A stretch of DNA of 14,178 nucleotides from the NCBI GenBank assembly GCA_035283845.1, contig DATESZ010000089.1, forward strand, positions 1 to 14,178, read 5' to 3'. The notes beneath the pieces are model-generated. The model made no database searches and was not told where the DNA came from. It saw only the letters and a list, made by a program, of their open reading frames with translations. A program made the translations under genes and the position numbers. The stretch comes from DATESZ01 sp035283845. Its GTDB lineage: Bacteria; Desulfobacterota; Syntrophia; Syntrophales; JACQWR01. This document shows, piece by piece, positions 8,009-14,178 of this stretch. Each line of letters begins with the position of its first letter. The first letter of the stretch is position 1.

Positions 8009-8995
8009 TTAATTACCTTTTTTGCGGCGTTCCAGATGATTGTATGCCCGGATTACATCCTGAACGAGGGGATGCCTGACCACGTCAATTTCTGAGAAAT
8101 GAACAAAACTGATTCCCCCTGTTTTTTTGAGCAGTTCTTCAGCTTCGATAAGTCCGGACTTTTTTTCCGTCGGCAGATCGATCTGAGTTATATCGCCGGT
8201 GATAACGGCCTTGGAACCATAACCGAGACGGGTGAGAAACATTTTCATCTGTTCGGAAGTTGTATTCTGGGCCTCATCAAGTATGACGAAGGAATCATTC
8301 AACGTCCTTCCACGCATGAAGGCGAGGGGGGCAACCTCAATTATGCCTTTTTGAATAAGGGCGGAGGACCTCTCAAAATCCATCATGTCAAAGAGGGCGT
8401 CATAAAGGGGGCGCAGATAGGGATTAACTTTTTCGGAAAGATCACCGGGCAAAAAGCCGAGTTTTTCACCCGCTTCCACGGCCGGTCGGGCAAGGACGAT
8501 GCGGTTCACCTTTTTCTCCAAAAGGGCAGCCACGGCCATGGCCATGGCCAGATAAGTCTTACCGGTTCCTGCCGGACCGATTCCAAACACCATATCGTGT
8601 TTTCTTATGGCATCTATGTAAAGTTTCTGGGCTATGCTCTTAGGTGTGATGATCCGTTTCTTTGAGGAGATGAAAACTGTGTCCAAAAAGATCTTTTCCA
8701 GATCGATAGCGCTATTTTCGGAAAGCATCCTGTGAGCGTAATTTATGTCGTCGTAATAGACAGGATAACCCTTTTCCATTATGCTGTAAAGTTGGGCAAG
8801 AAGTTTTCTGGTCAGGTCAACCGCAATCGGGTCGCCGGATATGGAAATAGCGTTTCCGCGGACGGTGAGCTTGACGCTTGTCAATCTTTCTATGAGTTTT
8901 AAGTGGTTATCATGCTCACCAAAAAGGTTCCGGAGAATATTATTGTCCTCAAAACTGATATTTTGAGCGACCAAGTTCAAATATTTTTGCTTCAA
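8009..8995 (-). CDS. phoH: PhoH family ATPase
   Basis: A 328-residue PhoH/YbeZ-type P-loop ATPase. The N-terminal 110 residues resemble the KH-like RNA-binding domain of this family (ISFEDNNILRNLFGEHDNHL, then GNAISISGD). The ATPase core has Walker A GPAGTGKT at 140-147, the conserved RPAVEAGEKLGFLPGD at 170-184, the MRGRTL segment at 227-232 and Walker B ILDEAQ at 238-243. PhoH2/YbeZ proteins act with YbeY in RNA and ribosome metabolism, consistent with ybeY lying two genes downstream. The start is TTG at 8995: no ATG or GTG fits the family N-terminus, and AAGG lies about eleven bases upstream. A terminator after the preceding M20 gene suggests phoH has its own promoter in 8996-9068, which is AT-rich but without clear boxes. 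Confidence 0.95.
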   Translation of the reverse strand: MKQKYLNLVAQNISFEDNNILRNLFGEHDNHLKLIERLTSVKLTVRGNAISISGDPIAVDLTRKLLAQLYSIMEKGYPVYYDDINYAHRMLSENSAIDLEKIFLDTVFISSKKRIITPKSIAQKLYIDAIRKHDMVFGIGPAGTGKTYLAMAMAVAALLEKKVNRIVLARPAVEAGEKLGFLPGDLSEKVNPYLRPLYDALFDMMDFERSSALIQKGIIEVAPLAFMRGRTLNDSFVILDEAQNTTSEQMKMFLTRLGYGSKAVITGDITQIDLPTEKKSGLIEAEELLKKTGGISFVHFSEIDVVRHPLVQDVIRAYNHLERRKKGN

Positions 8996-9068
8996 GTAAT
9001 TTGTTACCTTATTGATGTTCTTATATTCTACTTATCCGGCATTAACGCTATTGCTCACATGCTAATGT

Positions 9069-9093
9069 TAAAAAAAACGATTAGCAAGCTAAT
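9069..9093 (-). terminator. Intrinsic terminator overlapping the M20 stop codon
   Basis: On the minus strand the perfect palindrome ATTAGCTTGCTAAT (9093 to 9080) is followed by CG and eight T (9077 to 9070), the layout of a Rho-independent terminator. Its upstream arm contains the TAG stop of the M20 gene. The stem is short and AU-rich. A third copy of the arm, at 9061-9066, can pair with 9080-9085 instead, giving an alternative hairpin with the T-run in its loop. Confidence 0.6.
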
Positions 9094-10333
9094 ATTGCAA
9101 AAACAAATGGGCGTACACCTTGGCGTTTCCCAGCATGTTAGCAATGAGGCAGTGCTCATCGGGCTGATGGGCCGTTTGAGTTGTGCGGCACCATACGGCA
9201 GCCGGGTAGCCCTGACAGCGAAAAAAAGCGGCCACCGTTCCTGCCCCCACGCCTGCGGGGAAAGCGGAAACTTGATAGACATGGTCTATGGCTTTCTGCA
9301 AAGCCTGCACCACAGGAGATTCAGAAGAGGTAGGCGGCGGGGCCTGAACCTGATGAACAGGCTTAATTTCAACAACTACGGCGAATCTGTTCTCAATTTC
9401 TTTTACTATTTTGCCAATTTCGTCCAAAACGTCATTCAAGGGATAGACGGGTAAGATCCGGCAATCCATATAGAAGACATCCTCACCGGGAATGGTGTTT
9501 ACATTGGGAACATTGGCTTCTTTTTTTGTCGGCTGAAAGGTGCTTGTCGGAGGGTAATAAAGAGGATCGGCATATCCAAATACCCTATGCAGATCCTGCA
9601 GTCTCACCACTAAGTGGGAAGCGGCCAAAAAGGCGTTATTCCCTTCCGAGGGCCTGCTTCCATGGCACTGTTTGCCTTTTGTTACAACGCGCAGCCATAG
9701 AAGGCTCTTTTCCGCCACTTCAATCATTGTTCCCTGTTCATTTCCCGAGTCCGGCACAACAATCAAATCGCTTTCGAGAAATGGATTGTCTTTGTCTTCC
9801 AACAGATATTTCAATCCCCATCGGCTTGCCGTTTCTTCGTCGGAGACAAAAGCAAGACCGATAGTCCTTTCAGGCGCTACCCCTTCGTCCAGGAAAGCCT
9901 TGAAGGCGAAAATTGACGCTACCAGATCCTGCTGGTTGTCTTCCGTGCCCCGTCCAAATACTTTGTCTTCCTTGACGTATCCTGCGAATGGGTCATGACT
10001 CCAGAGTCTTATTTCGCCCGGTGGAACTATGTCCATATGCGTCATTATCCATACCGTTTTCTTCTTGTCTTTTCCCGGCAAGGTAACGATGAGATTAGGG
10101 CGGATGCCTGATGGTACACGGGCATCGGGAGCGTTAATTTCCCTTACGGCAGGAAAGCCAAGTAGGCGCAGGGAAGAAAGGATAAAGCGGGATTTTTCAT
10201 ATTCGCCGTTTCCTCCATTCTCAGGGGATAGGGCGGGGATGGCCGTAAGGCTGACCTGAAGATCGATCATAGCCTGTTCGTAGGAATCTATCCGACGAGT
10301 CAGAGACTCAAAAACTCTTTCGTTAATCGTCAT
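9089..10333 (-). CDS. M20 family metallopeptidase / deacylase
   Basis: A 414-residue zinc hydrolase of the M20 family (the ArgE/DapE/carboxypeptidase group), probably cytoplasmic because no signal peptide is seen. The metal site is complete: His99 and Asp101 in MTHMDIVPPGE, bridging Asp132 in GRGTEDNQQD, catalytic Glu166 and metal-binding Glu167 in SDEE, Asp195 in PDSG, and His389 in AHQPDE near the C-terminus. The lid/dimerisation domain is at about 210-320, with the dimer-site histidine in KQCHGSRP. The exact substrate (dipeptide, N-acyl amino acid or N-succinyl-diaminopimelate-like) cannot be read from sequence. Its ATG overlaps the end of the M16 gene by 11 bases and has only a weak ribosome-binding site, so translational coupling is likely. 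The family pairing with an upstream peptidase-like protein suggests peptide salvage. Confidence 0.92.
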   Translation of the reverse strand: MTINERVFESLTRRIDSYEQAMIDLQVSLTAIPALSPENGGNGEYEKSRFILSSLRLLGFPAVREINAPDARVPSGIRPNLIVTLPGKDKKKTVWIMTHMDIVPPGEIRLWSHDPFAGYVKEDKVFGRGTEDNQQDLVASIFAFKAFLDEGVAPERTIGLAFVSDEETASRWGLKYLLEDKDNPFLESDLIVVPDSGNEQGTMIEVAEKSLLWLRVVTKGKQCHGSRPSEGNNAFLAASHLVVRLQDLHRVFGYADPLYYPPTSTFQPTKKEANVPNVNTIPGEDVFYMDCRILPVYPLNDVLDEIGKIVKEIENRFAVVVEIKPVHQVQAPPPTSSESPVVQALQKAIDHVYQVSAFPAGVGAGTVAAFFRCQGYPAAVWCRTTQTAHQPDEHCLIANMLGNAKVYAHLFLQY

Positions 10334-11738
10334 CTATCTTTAACTTTTCGACATTGCCAAAAGTCGAGAGGGTTTGGTCGAAGTCCTTTTCGTTGCCTGC
10401 TATTAAAATTACTGTTTCCGTTAAGTCAAGATAATCGGAGATTATCCTTTTCAGGTCTTCAATTCCTACCTTCCTGATGTTATCCCGGTATTTTATCAGG
10501 TGATCAAGGGGCGCCTTGTCGAATTCCAGCATCATCTGTTGTCGAGCTATCTGTTCCGCATTGCCGAAAGAAAAGATGAAGCTGTTGTTGATGGATTTCT
10601 TGGCCCAGTCGAGCTCTCCTGAGTTAACGGGAATCCTTTTCACCCCTTCCTCAAGGGAACGGAGATAGGACAATACCTTTCCCGTGGACGCCGACTTGGT
10701 CATGGCATAGGCGCCAAAAACCCCGTACCGGCTCTTCGCTCTGTAAAAACTTCCCGCACTGTAGGCTAAGCCTTGATTAGTCCGTATTTCCTGAAATATA
10801 CGGGAACGGAAACCCCCGCTTCCGAGAATGAAGTCCAGCACGGTAAAAGGATAAAAATCAGGGCTGATGATTGAGGGCGCAAACTTGCCGGTGATAATAA
10901 CGGATTGAGGCGTGTCTTTGGGGAGGAGGTAGATGCCCCCCTTTAATCTCCTGTCCGGCGGGGGAATTTCTTCCATCTTCCCCTTTTGCTGCCAGGCGCC
11001 GAAATATTTCTGGAATAAGTTTAGGGTTTCATTTTTCGTTATGTCGCCGGTCACGGCAAACATCATGTTTTCAGGATTAAAAAAACGCCCGTGAAATGAA
11101 ACAAGATCGATGCGCTTGATGTTTCCTACGGAACGGACGGAGGGAAGTCTTCCTCTCGGATTGCCGCGATAAAGCGCCTGGTTAAATTTCCAGAAGGCAA
11201 ACTGCTGGGGATCGTCGGGGATCCTTATCAGTTCTTCAATTTTTAAGTTCTTGGCCAATTGCAATTTGTCTTCCGCAAAAGCGGGCTGCATGACAATTTG
11301 GGAAAGGATTTTCATTCCCCTGTCCAGGTTGCTTTTCAGGCTGGAAAAACTTATGGAAGTGGACTCCATTTGTGCAGAGATGCTGAGATTAATGGCAAGA
11401 GATTCCAATATCTCATCGATGGCGCCGCCGCTCATGGTTTCTGTTCCGCCGGTTCTCATAACCGTGCCGGTCAGATCGGCTAAGCCTTCTTTCCCATCGG
11501 GATCGAAATAGGCGCCGGTTTTTAATACGGAATGGATATTAATAAGAGGCAATTCGTGATCCTCAAGTATGTAAAGGATCATGCCATTGCTGAGCACAAT
11601 CCTTTCCGCCTGGGGCGGATTAAAGTGCAACGGCGGGTATCGCAGCCTGTCAGGATCGGGAAGGGTATGGGGGGCGGCAAAGGAGTTGCCCGCGAAGCAG
11701 ATAAGCAGTACAAGTGCTAATAAGCGATATTTTTTCAT
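10323..11738 (-). CDS. Exported M16-like (insulinase fold) protein lacking the zinc motif
   Basis: A 471-residue protein of the M16 peptidase fold with a signal peptide (KKYR, hydrophobic core LLALVLLICFAG, likely cleavage after SFA at about residue 21). The N-terminal M16 domain begins VLSNGMILYILEDHELPL. Where active enzymes have HxxEH (GxAHFLEHM), this one reads GLADLTGTVM at residues 85-94, so both zinc histidines and the catalytic Glu are missing. The C-terminal domain keeps the substrate-positioning R/Y segment GGFRSRIFQEIRTNQGLAYS at about 308-327. This is the pattern of the non-catalytic partner in two-subunit M16 peptidases; no catalytic partner is in this window. The frame opens at 11753, next to the S1-like stop, but ATG 11738 has CAGGT just upstream and gives a normal signal peptide. 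Confidence 0.9.
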   Translation of the reverse strand: MKKYRLLALVLLICFAGNSFAAPHTLPDPDRLRYPPLHFNPPQAERIVLSNGMILYILEDHELPLINIHSVLKTGAYFDPDGKEGLADLTGTVMRTGGTETMSGGAIDEILESLAINLSISAQMESTSISFSSLKSNLDRGMKILSQIVMQPAFAEDKLQLAKNLKIEELIRIPDDPQQFAFWKFNQALYRGNPRGRLPSVRSVGNIKRIDLVSFHGRFFNPENMMFAVTGDITKNETLNLFQKYFGAWQQKGKMEEIPPPDRRLKGGIYLLPKDTPQSVIITGKFAPSIISPDFYPFTVLDFILGSGGFRSRIFQEIRTNQGLAYSAGSFYRAKSRYGVFGAYAMTKSASTGKVLSYLRSLEEGVKRIPVNSGELDWAKKSINNSFIFSFGNAEQIARQQMMLEFDKAPLDHLIKYRDNIRKVGIEDLKRIISDYLDLTETVILIAGNEKDFDQTLSTFGNVEKLKIDDD

Positions 11739-11753
11739 TAAACCTGCCGTCAT

Positions 11754-12950
11754 CTATTTTAATTGTATTGATAATTTATTTCTCAGCTTGTCCCCCAAGG
11801 AACCGAAGGACGAGGATGGAGCGTCCAGGTATTTATGATAATCTTCCGGTTCTTGTTCACTTTCTCCGCCCTCTGAAGAGTCAAGAGAGAGGGAAAGGCG
11901 TTTTTTTTCAATATCTATCGCCTCGATCCGTACATTAACCGCCTGCCCTTTGGCAAGCGCCTCGCCGGCATGTTTGATCCTTTTACCTTTCCCCAGTTTG
12001 GAGATATGGATAAGCCCCTCCACACCCGCCTTCAGAGAGACGAAGGCGCCGAAATCCGCTAAAGATGAGACATGACCGCTGAACGTAGAGCCCTTCGGAA
12101 AGTTATTTTCAATGTCTGTCCAGGGATCGGGCAAGACCGCCTTGCGGCTCAGGGTTATTTTTTCTGCATTCCAGTCCAGTTTCAGGATCGATAAGGATAA
12201 TTCATCTCCTACCTTAAAGAGGTCATTTATTTCCTGGGTCCTGTCCCAGCCTGTTTCTGAAAGGGGAAGCAATCCCTGGATGCCGCCGATGTCCACAAAG
12301 GCGCCGAATTTTTGTATGGACATCACCTTTCCTTGAACAATCATGCCTTCCTTAAGGCCGTCTTTCAGGCCTTCCTTCTTTGCATTTATTTCCTCTTCCA
12401 GAATTGCCCGGTGAGAAAGTATGATGTTACGCCCATTTTCTCCATATTCCGTTATCTTGAAAGGTAAAAGCCTGCCCATGTAATCCCCTGAATTTTCGCT
12501 GCGCGGGAGTCCTGTTTGTGAAAAAGGACAAAATGCCCTGACGTCGCCGGCGATCGTGACCTCGACGCCGCCTTTAACCTCTTTCGTAATCCTTCCTTCC
12601 ACAGGTATGCCATTTGACCAGGCATCTTCGAGATATACCTTGGCGGCGTCACCTTTACCTATCTTGGTGGTGAAGAGCTTCTCATTGTTGCGGGAGGAAA
12701 GAAAGTAGGCCTTTACGGTGTCGCCTTCCCTAACCGTAAGTGTGCCCTTATCGTCTATAAATTCCTTGGCATCCAGATAACCTTCGCTCTTGCCGCCTAA
12801 GTCTATGAAAACCCACTCCGGCGTTATCTTCACAATGACAGCCTGAACCTTTTCCCCGGGATTCAACCACTCGCGTTTTACGGGATTTTCCGCCATAAGA
12901 TCGGCAAAACTTTTTTCTTCAATAATATCGTTCTGTTCCAGGTAATTCAT
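11754..12950 (-). CDS. S1 RNA-binding domain protein (ribosomal protein S1-like, four domains)
   Basis: A 398-residue RNA-binding protein with four S1 (OB-fold) repeats at about 30-100, 113-183, 200-271 and 283-355. Repeat 1 has the GGKSEGYL form seen in domain 1 of ribosomal S1. Repeats 3 and 4 have the strongest S1 signature (KFGAFVDIGGIQGLLPLSE; DFGAFVSLKAGVEGLIHIS). The C-terminal tail is acidic, then basic. Classical proteobacterial S1 has six domains and about 550-570 residues, so this resembles the short S1 of other phyla or a paralogue that aids translation or RNA stability. The frame extends 28 codons upstream to 13034, but AAGGA lies four bases before the ATG at 12950 and the extension looks non-conserved, so I start at 12950. 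The M16 gene follows 15 bases after the stop. Confidence 0.92.
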   Translation of the reverse strand: MNYLEQNDIIEEKSFADLMAENPVKREWLNPGEKVQAVIVKITPEWVFIDLGGKSEGYLDAKEFIDDKGTLTVREGDTVKAYFLSSRNNEKLFTTKIGKGDAAKVYLEDAWSNGIPVEGRITKEVKGGVEVTIAGDVRAFCPFSQTGLPRSENSGDYMGRLLPFKITEYGENGRNIILSHRAILEEEINAKKEGLKDGLKEGMIVQGKVMSIQKFGAFVDIGGIQGLLPLSETGWDRTQEINDLFKVGDELSLSILKLDWNAEKITLSRKAVLPDPWTDIENNFPKGSTFSGHVSSLADFGAFVSLKAGVEGLIHISKLGKGKRIKHAGEALAKGQAVNVRIEAIDIEKKRLSLSLDSSEGGESEQEPEDYHKYLDAPSSSFGSLGDKLRNKLSIQLK

Positions 12951-13022
12951 ATATTCCTTCTTATTTTTGTGATAACAAATTGTCCCAGCTAAATATATTA
13001 ACTGCCATAAATTTACAACCGG

Positions 13023-13050
13023 AAAAGTGGACACCGAAAAATGGACACTA
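13023..13050. repeat. Two tandem 14-bp TGGACAC repeats
   Basis: AAAAGTGGACACCG (13023-13036) is directly followed by AAAAATGGACACTA (13037-13050): 14-base units identical at 11 of 14 positions. Two copies of AATTTACC follow at 13050-13057 and 13062-13069, twelve bases apart. Multiple short repeats of this kind occur at the ends of some IS21-like elements, and repeated operators look similar. No transposase is present in the window, so an IS-end remnant is only a suggestion. Confidence 0.5.
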
Positions 13051-13069
13051 ATTTACCCAATAATTTACC

Positions 13070-13098
13070 TTGACATTGCAGTAGCTAGTATGTAGAGT
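13070..13098 (+). promoter_or_regulatory. Sigma70-like promoter, probable driver of the right-end gene
   Basis: A perfect TTGACA (13070-13075) is separated by 17 bases from TAGAGT (13093-13098), which matches the -10 consensus at four of six positions. It points toward the exported-protein gene at 13523, giving a leader of roughly 415 bases. The AATTTACC direct repeats lie immediately upstream. A perfect TATAAT at 13133-13138 has no -35 partner and could be a second start. Confidence 0.45.
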
Positions 13099-13254
13099 TC
13101 GACAAGTGTAGCAAACAGGAAAATAACACAACTATAATAATATTGCGGTACTACAGAAAAAACATTGGGCGGATAAAGATACTAACTCACGTCCTAATTA
13201 TCATAAAATATTATTTCTTGCAAAATAAAAAAAGCCATATGATGCTTCTACATC

Positions 13255-13390
13255 CTCTGTAACGAGAGCTTTGAAAAGCTGTCAATAAAGTCATTTCTAC
13301 CGAAGGGAGGAATTAAATATCTCAATTTGTAAAGATTCCTCGTCGTGTATGCTCCTCAAAATGACAAAATTAAAAGCTCTCGTAACGGAG
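13255..13390. repeat. 136-bp imperfect palindromic element (MITE/REP-like)
   Basis: Three nested pairs of arms define one long hairpin. The outer arms 13255-13272 and 13373-13390 match at 16 of 18 positions, including 11 perfect (ACGAGAGCTTT with AAAGCTCTCGT). The middle arms are GTCATTT (13290-13296) and AAATGAC (13359-13365). The inner arms are GAGGAAT (13307-13313) and ATTCCTC (13335-13341). The inner part resembles a degenerate form of the widespread intergenic palindrome of the type GTCATT...GAGGAAT...ATTCCTC...AATGAC, as remembered rather than searched. It has no coding capacity worth calling. It lies in the leader of the right-end gene, so the RNA would carry the hairpin. Confidence 0.65.
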
Positions 13391-13407
13391 AGAGCGGAGC
13401 TATATCT

Positions 13408-13479
13408 ATGAAAAGTCAGTATCTTTTAACAATAGAGGTGTTGTCATTACCGATGAAGCGAAGAAGGAGCATTGAATAA
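13408..13479 (+). CDS. Possible 23-codon leader ORF
   Basis: An ATG preceded by GGAG (13396-13399) at an eight-base spacing opens a 23-codon frame ending in TAA, with a hydrophobic start (MKSQYLLTIEVLSLP) and a basic end (MKRRRSIE). It lies between the palindromic element and the large right-end gene, 43 bases before that gene's start. It could be a translated leader peptide, the tail of a decayed gene (the frame is open back to 13333), or chance. Local RNA can also fold here: TCTAT (13405-13409) with ATAGA (13432-13436), around AAAAG and CTTTT. Confidence 0.25.
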   Translation: MKSQYLLTIEVLSLPMKRRRSIE

Positions 13480-13522
13480 CCACCCGATAAGTCTCAATTA
13501 TTCATCAAAAAAGGAGGTGTTT

Positions 13523-14178
13523 ATGAACGGACCATTGCTTAAAAATATCAAGTGTGTGCGGTGCTGGACACGTCCGGTATCCGAAGCGGAACGAGGAATA
13601 TCGGAAAAAAGAATGCCAATAATGGCCCGTGTTGCGACATGCCTCCTCCTTATAAGTTTTATCATCATCGCATCGCCGCGCTCTGCTGCAAGCGAGGAGG
13701 ATGCACGCCTGGCGGTAATAGCCTCGGACCTGGCGGCGGGGACCGACATCGCAGTCATCATCCAGAACGCTGTGGCGGCTGGACTATCGGTGGATCGTGC
13801 CGTGGAGGCTCTTGTAACTGCGGGCGCCGAGCCCGGGATGGTTGCCTACGCTGCCATTACAGCCAATTTTCCTGTTTCTGACGTCGTACGGGGGGCAGCC
13901 AATGCCATTGCGCAGTTGGGATTGTCCGAAGCGGCCCTCCTGTCCCAGGTGACAACGATCGTATCAGCCGCAACCACTGCCGGGGCCAACCCAGCCCAGG
14001 TGAATAGCGGCCTTGTGAATACGGGCATTCCCCCGGCAACGATTGCCAACGCCATCTCGCGCGCCGCGTCGGCGCCAGTCTTCGGATACACGGCGCCCGC
14101 CACGCCGCCCCCCGCCGGGCCGCCTATAATCGCCGGCCCCGTCGGCGGCCTCGGCGGGCTGATCGGCGGATCGGGGGT
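13523..14178 (+). CDS. Alanine-rich exported repeat protein, 3' end cut by window
   Basis: I do not recognise this gene. An open frame of 218 complete codons runs off the window without a stop. It begins at ATG 13523 after a near-perfect Shine-Dalgarno, AAGGAGG at 13511-13517 with five bases spacing. Residues 1-36 are a long polar, basic N-terminal region with a CVRC pair (Cys11, Cys14). A hydrophobic core follows at about 37-50 (ATCLLLISFIIIA) and then a likely signal-peptidase site after PRSAA or SAASE. Residues 62-183 are alanine-rich, with degenerate units of roughly 15-22 residues ending in turns such as AGLS, AGAEP, LGLS, AGANP and TGIPP, suggesting stacked helices. Residues 184-206 are Pro/Ala-rich and 207-218 Gly-rich. 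Codons are much GC-richer than the AT-rich leader. An inner ATG at 13613 would give a conventional signal peptide but lacks the strong ribosome-binding site. Confidence 0.75.
   Translation, partial: MNGPLLKNIKCVRCWTRPVSEAERGISEKRMPIMARVATCLLLISFIIIASPRSAASEEDARLAVIASDLAAGTDIAVIIQNAVAAGLSVDRAVEALVTAGAEPGMVAYAAITANFPVSDVVRGAANAIAQLGLSEAALLSQVTTIVSAATTAGANPAQVNSGLVNTGIPPATIANAISRAASAPVFGYTAPATPPPAGPPIIAGPVGGLGGLIGGSG

Noticed and set aside
8099..8665. Plus-strand 188-codon frame antisense to phoH
   Set aside because: phoH has intact Walker motifs on the other strand; the antisense frame has no recognisable features.
8903..9454. Plus-strand 183-codon frame across the phoH/M20 junction
   Set aside because: It runs through the ends of two well-supported genes and the terminator, and has no family features.
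12951..13034. N-terminal extension of the S1-like protein to 13034
   Set aside because: The ribosome-binding site at 12955-12959 points to ATG 12950, and the extension reaches into the tandem repeats.
13302..13320. GGGAGGAA as a ribosome-binding site for a small gene
   Set aside because: No start codon follows at a usable distance, and the bases are explained by the palindrome arm.
13290..13453. Apparent repeated box GTCATT...TACCGA, at first read as a tandem riboswitch
   Set aside because: The first copy is the left arm of the palindromic element, paired with AAATGAC at 13359-13365. The second copy lacks the same partners, and neither matches a riboswitch consensus I know.
13552..13881. 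Plus-strand 109-codon frame rich in Cys and Gly
   Set aside because: It lies in another frame of the exported-protein gene at 13523, which has the strong ribosome-binding site, a signal segment and no stop to the window end.
13846..14103. Minus-strand frames of 60-85 codons at the right end
   Set aside because: They are antisense to the exported-protein gene in GC-rich sequence, where long chance frames are expected, and have no convincing start signals.
1..14178. CRISPR arrays, tRNA or rRNA genes, phage or toxin-antitoxin genes
   Set aside because: By eye I saw no regularly spaced direct repeats, cloverleaf-like or rRNA-like segments, and no proteins of those classes on either strand.

Overview
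The window looks like chromosomal DNA from a Gram-negative anaerobe of the deltaproteobacterial / Desulfobacterota type, possibly Syntrophales. This is inferred from gene order and protein flavour: a four-domain S1-like protein, an M16/M20 peptidase pair, a phoH / 7TM-HD / ybeY cluster, and an aminotransferase whose N-terminus resembles those of this group. No marker was searched. Most of the window is ordinary, densely packed housekeeping sequence. The accessory-looking part is the right end, from about 12951 to 14178.

Left part (1-2503, plus strand): a G-rich edge with a G-quadruplex motif is followed by ligA (NAD-dependent DNA ligase) and, four bases after its stop, acyP (acylphosphatase). 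acyP converges tail-to-tail with a class I aminotransferase (2500-3681, minus), and their stop codons share bases. A short divergent promoter region separates the aminotransferase from a B12-binding-type radical SAM protein (3856-5205, plus). That gene in turn converges on ybeY, with a stem-loop between them.

Centre (5254-12950, all minus strand): two transcription blocks are read right to left. The first is S1-like RNA-binding protein, M16-like protein and M20 metallopeptidase; it ends in an intrinsic terminator built on the M20 stop codon. The second is phoH (TTG start), a 7TM-HD phosphohydrolase of the PgpH/YqfF type, and ybeY. The HD gene overlaps ybeY by 74 bases. PhoH and YbeY belong to RNA/ribosome quality control, and the HD protein probably degrades cyclic di-AMP.

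Right part (12951-14178): about 570 bases of AT-rich DNA without a large gene holds tandem TGGACAC repeats (possible IS-end remnant), a sigma70-like promoter, a 136-base imperfect palindromic element and a possible 23-codon leader ORF. A strong Shine-Dalgarno then starts a GC-rich, alanine-rich exported protein that runs off the window. It has a long N-terminal extension and degenerate helical repeats, and I do not recognise it.

I did not find a convincing new multi-gene system. The best candidates for something undescribed are the exported repeat protein with its structured leader, and the M16-like protein that lacks the zinc-binding motif.
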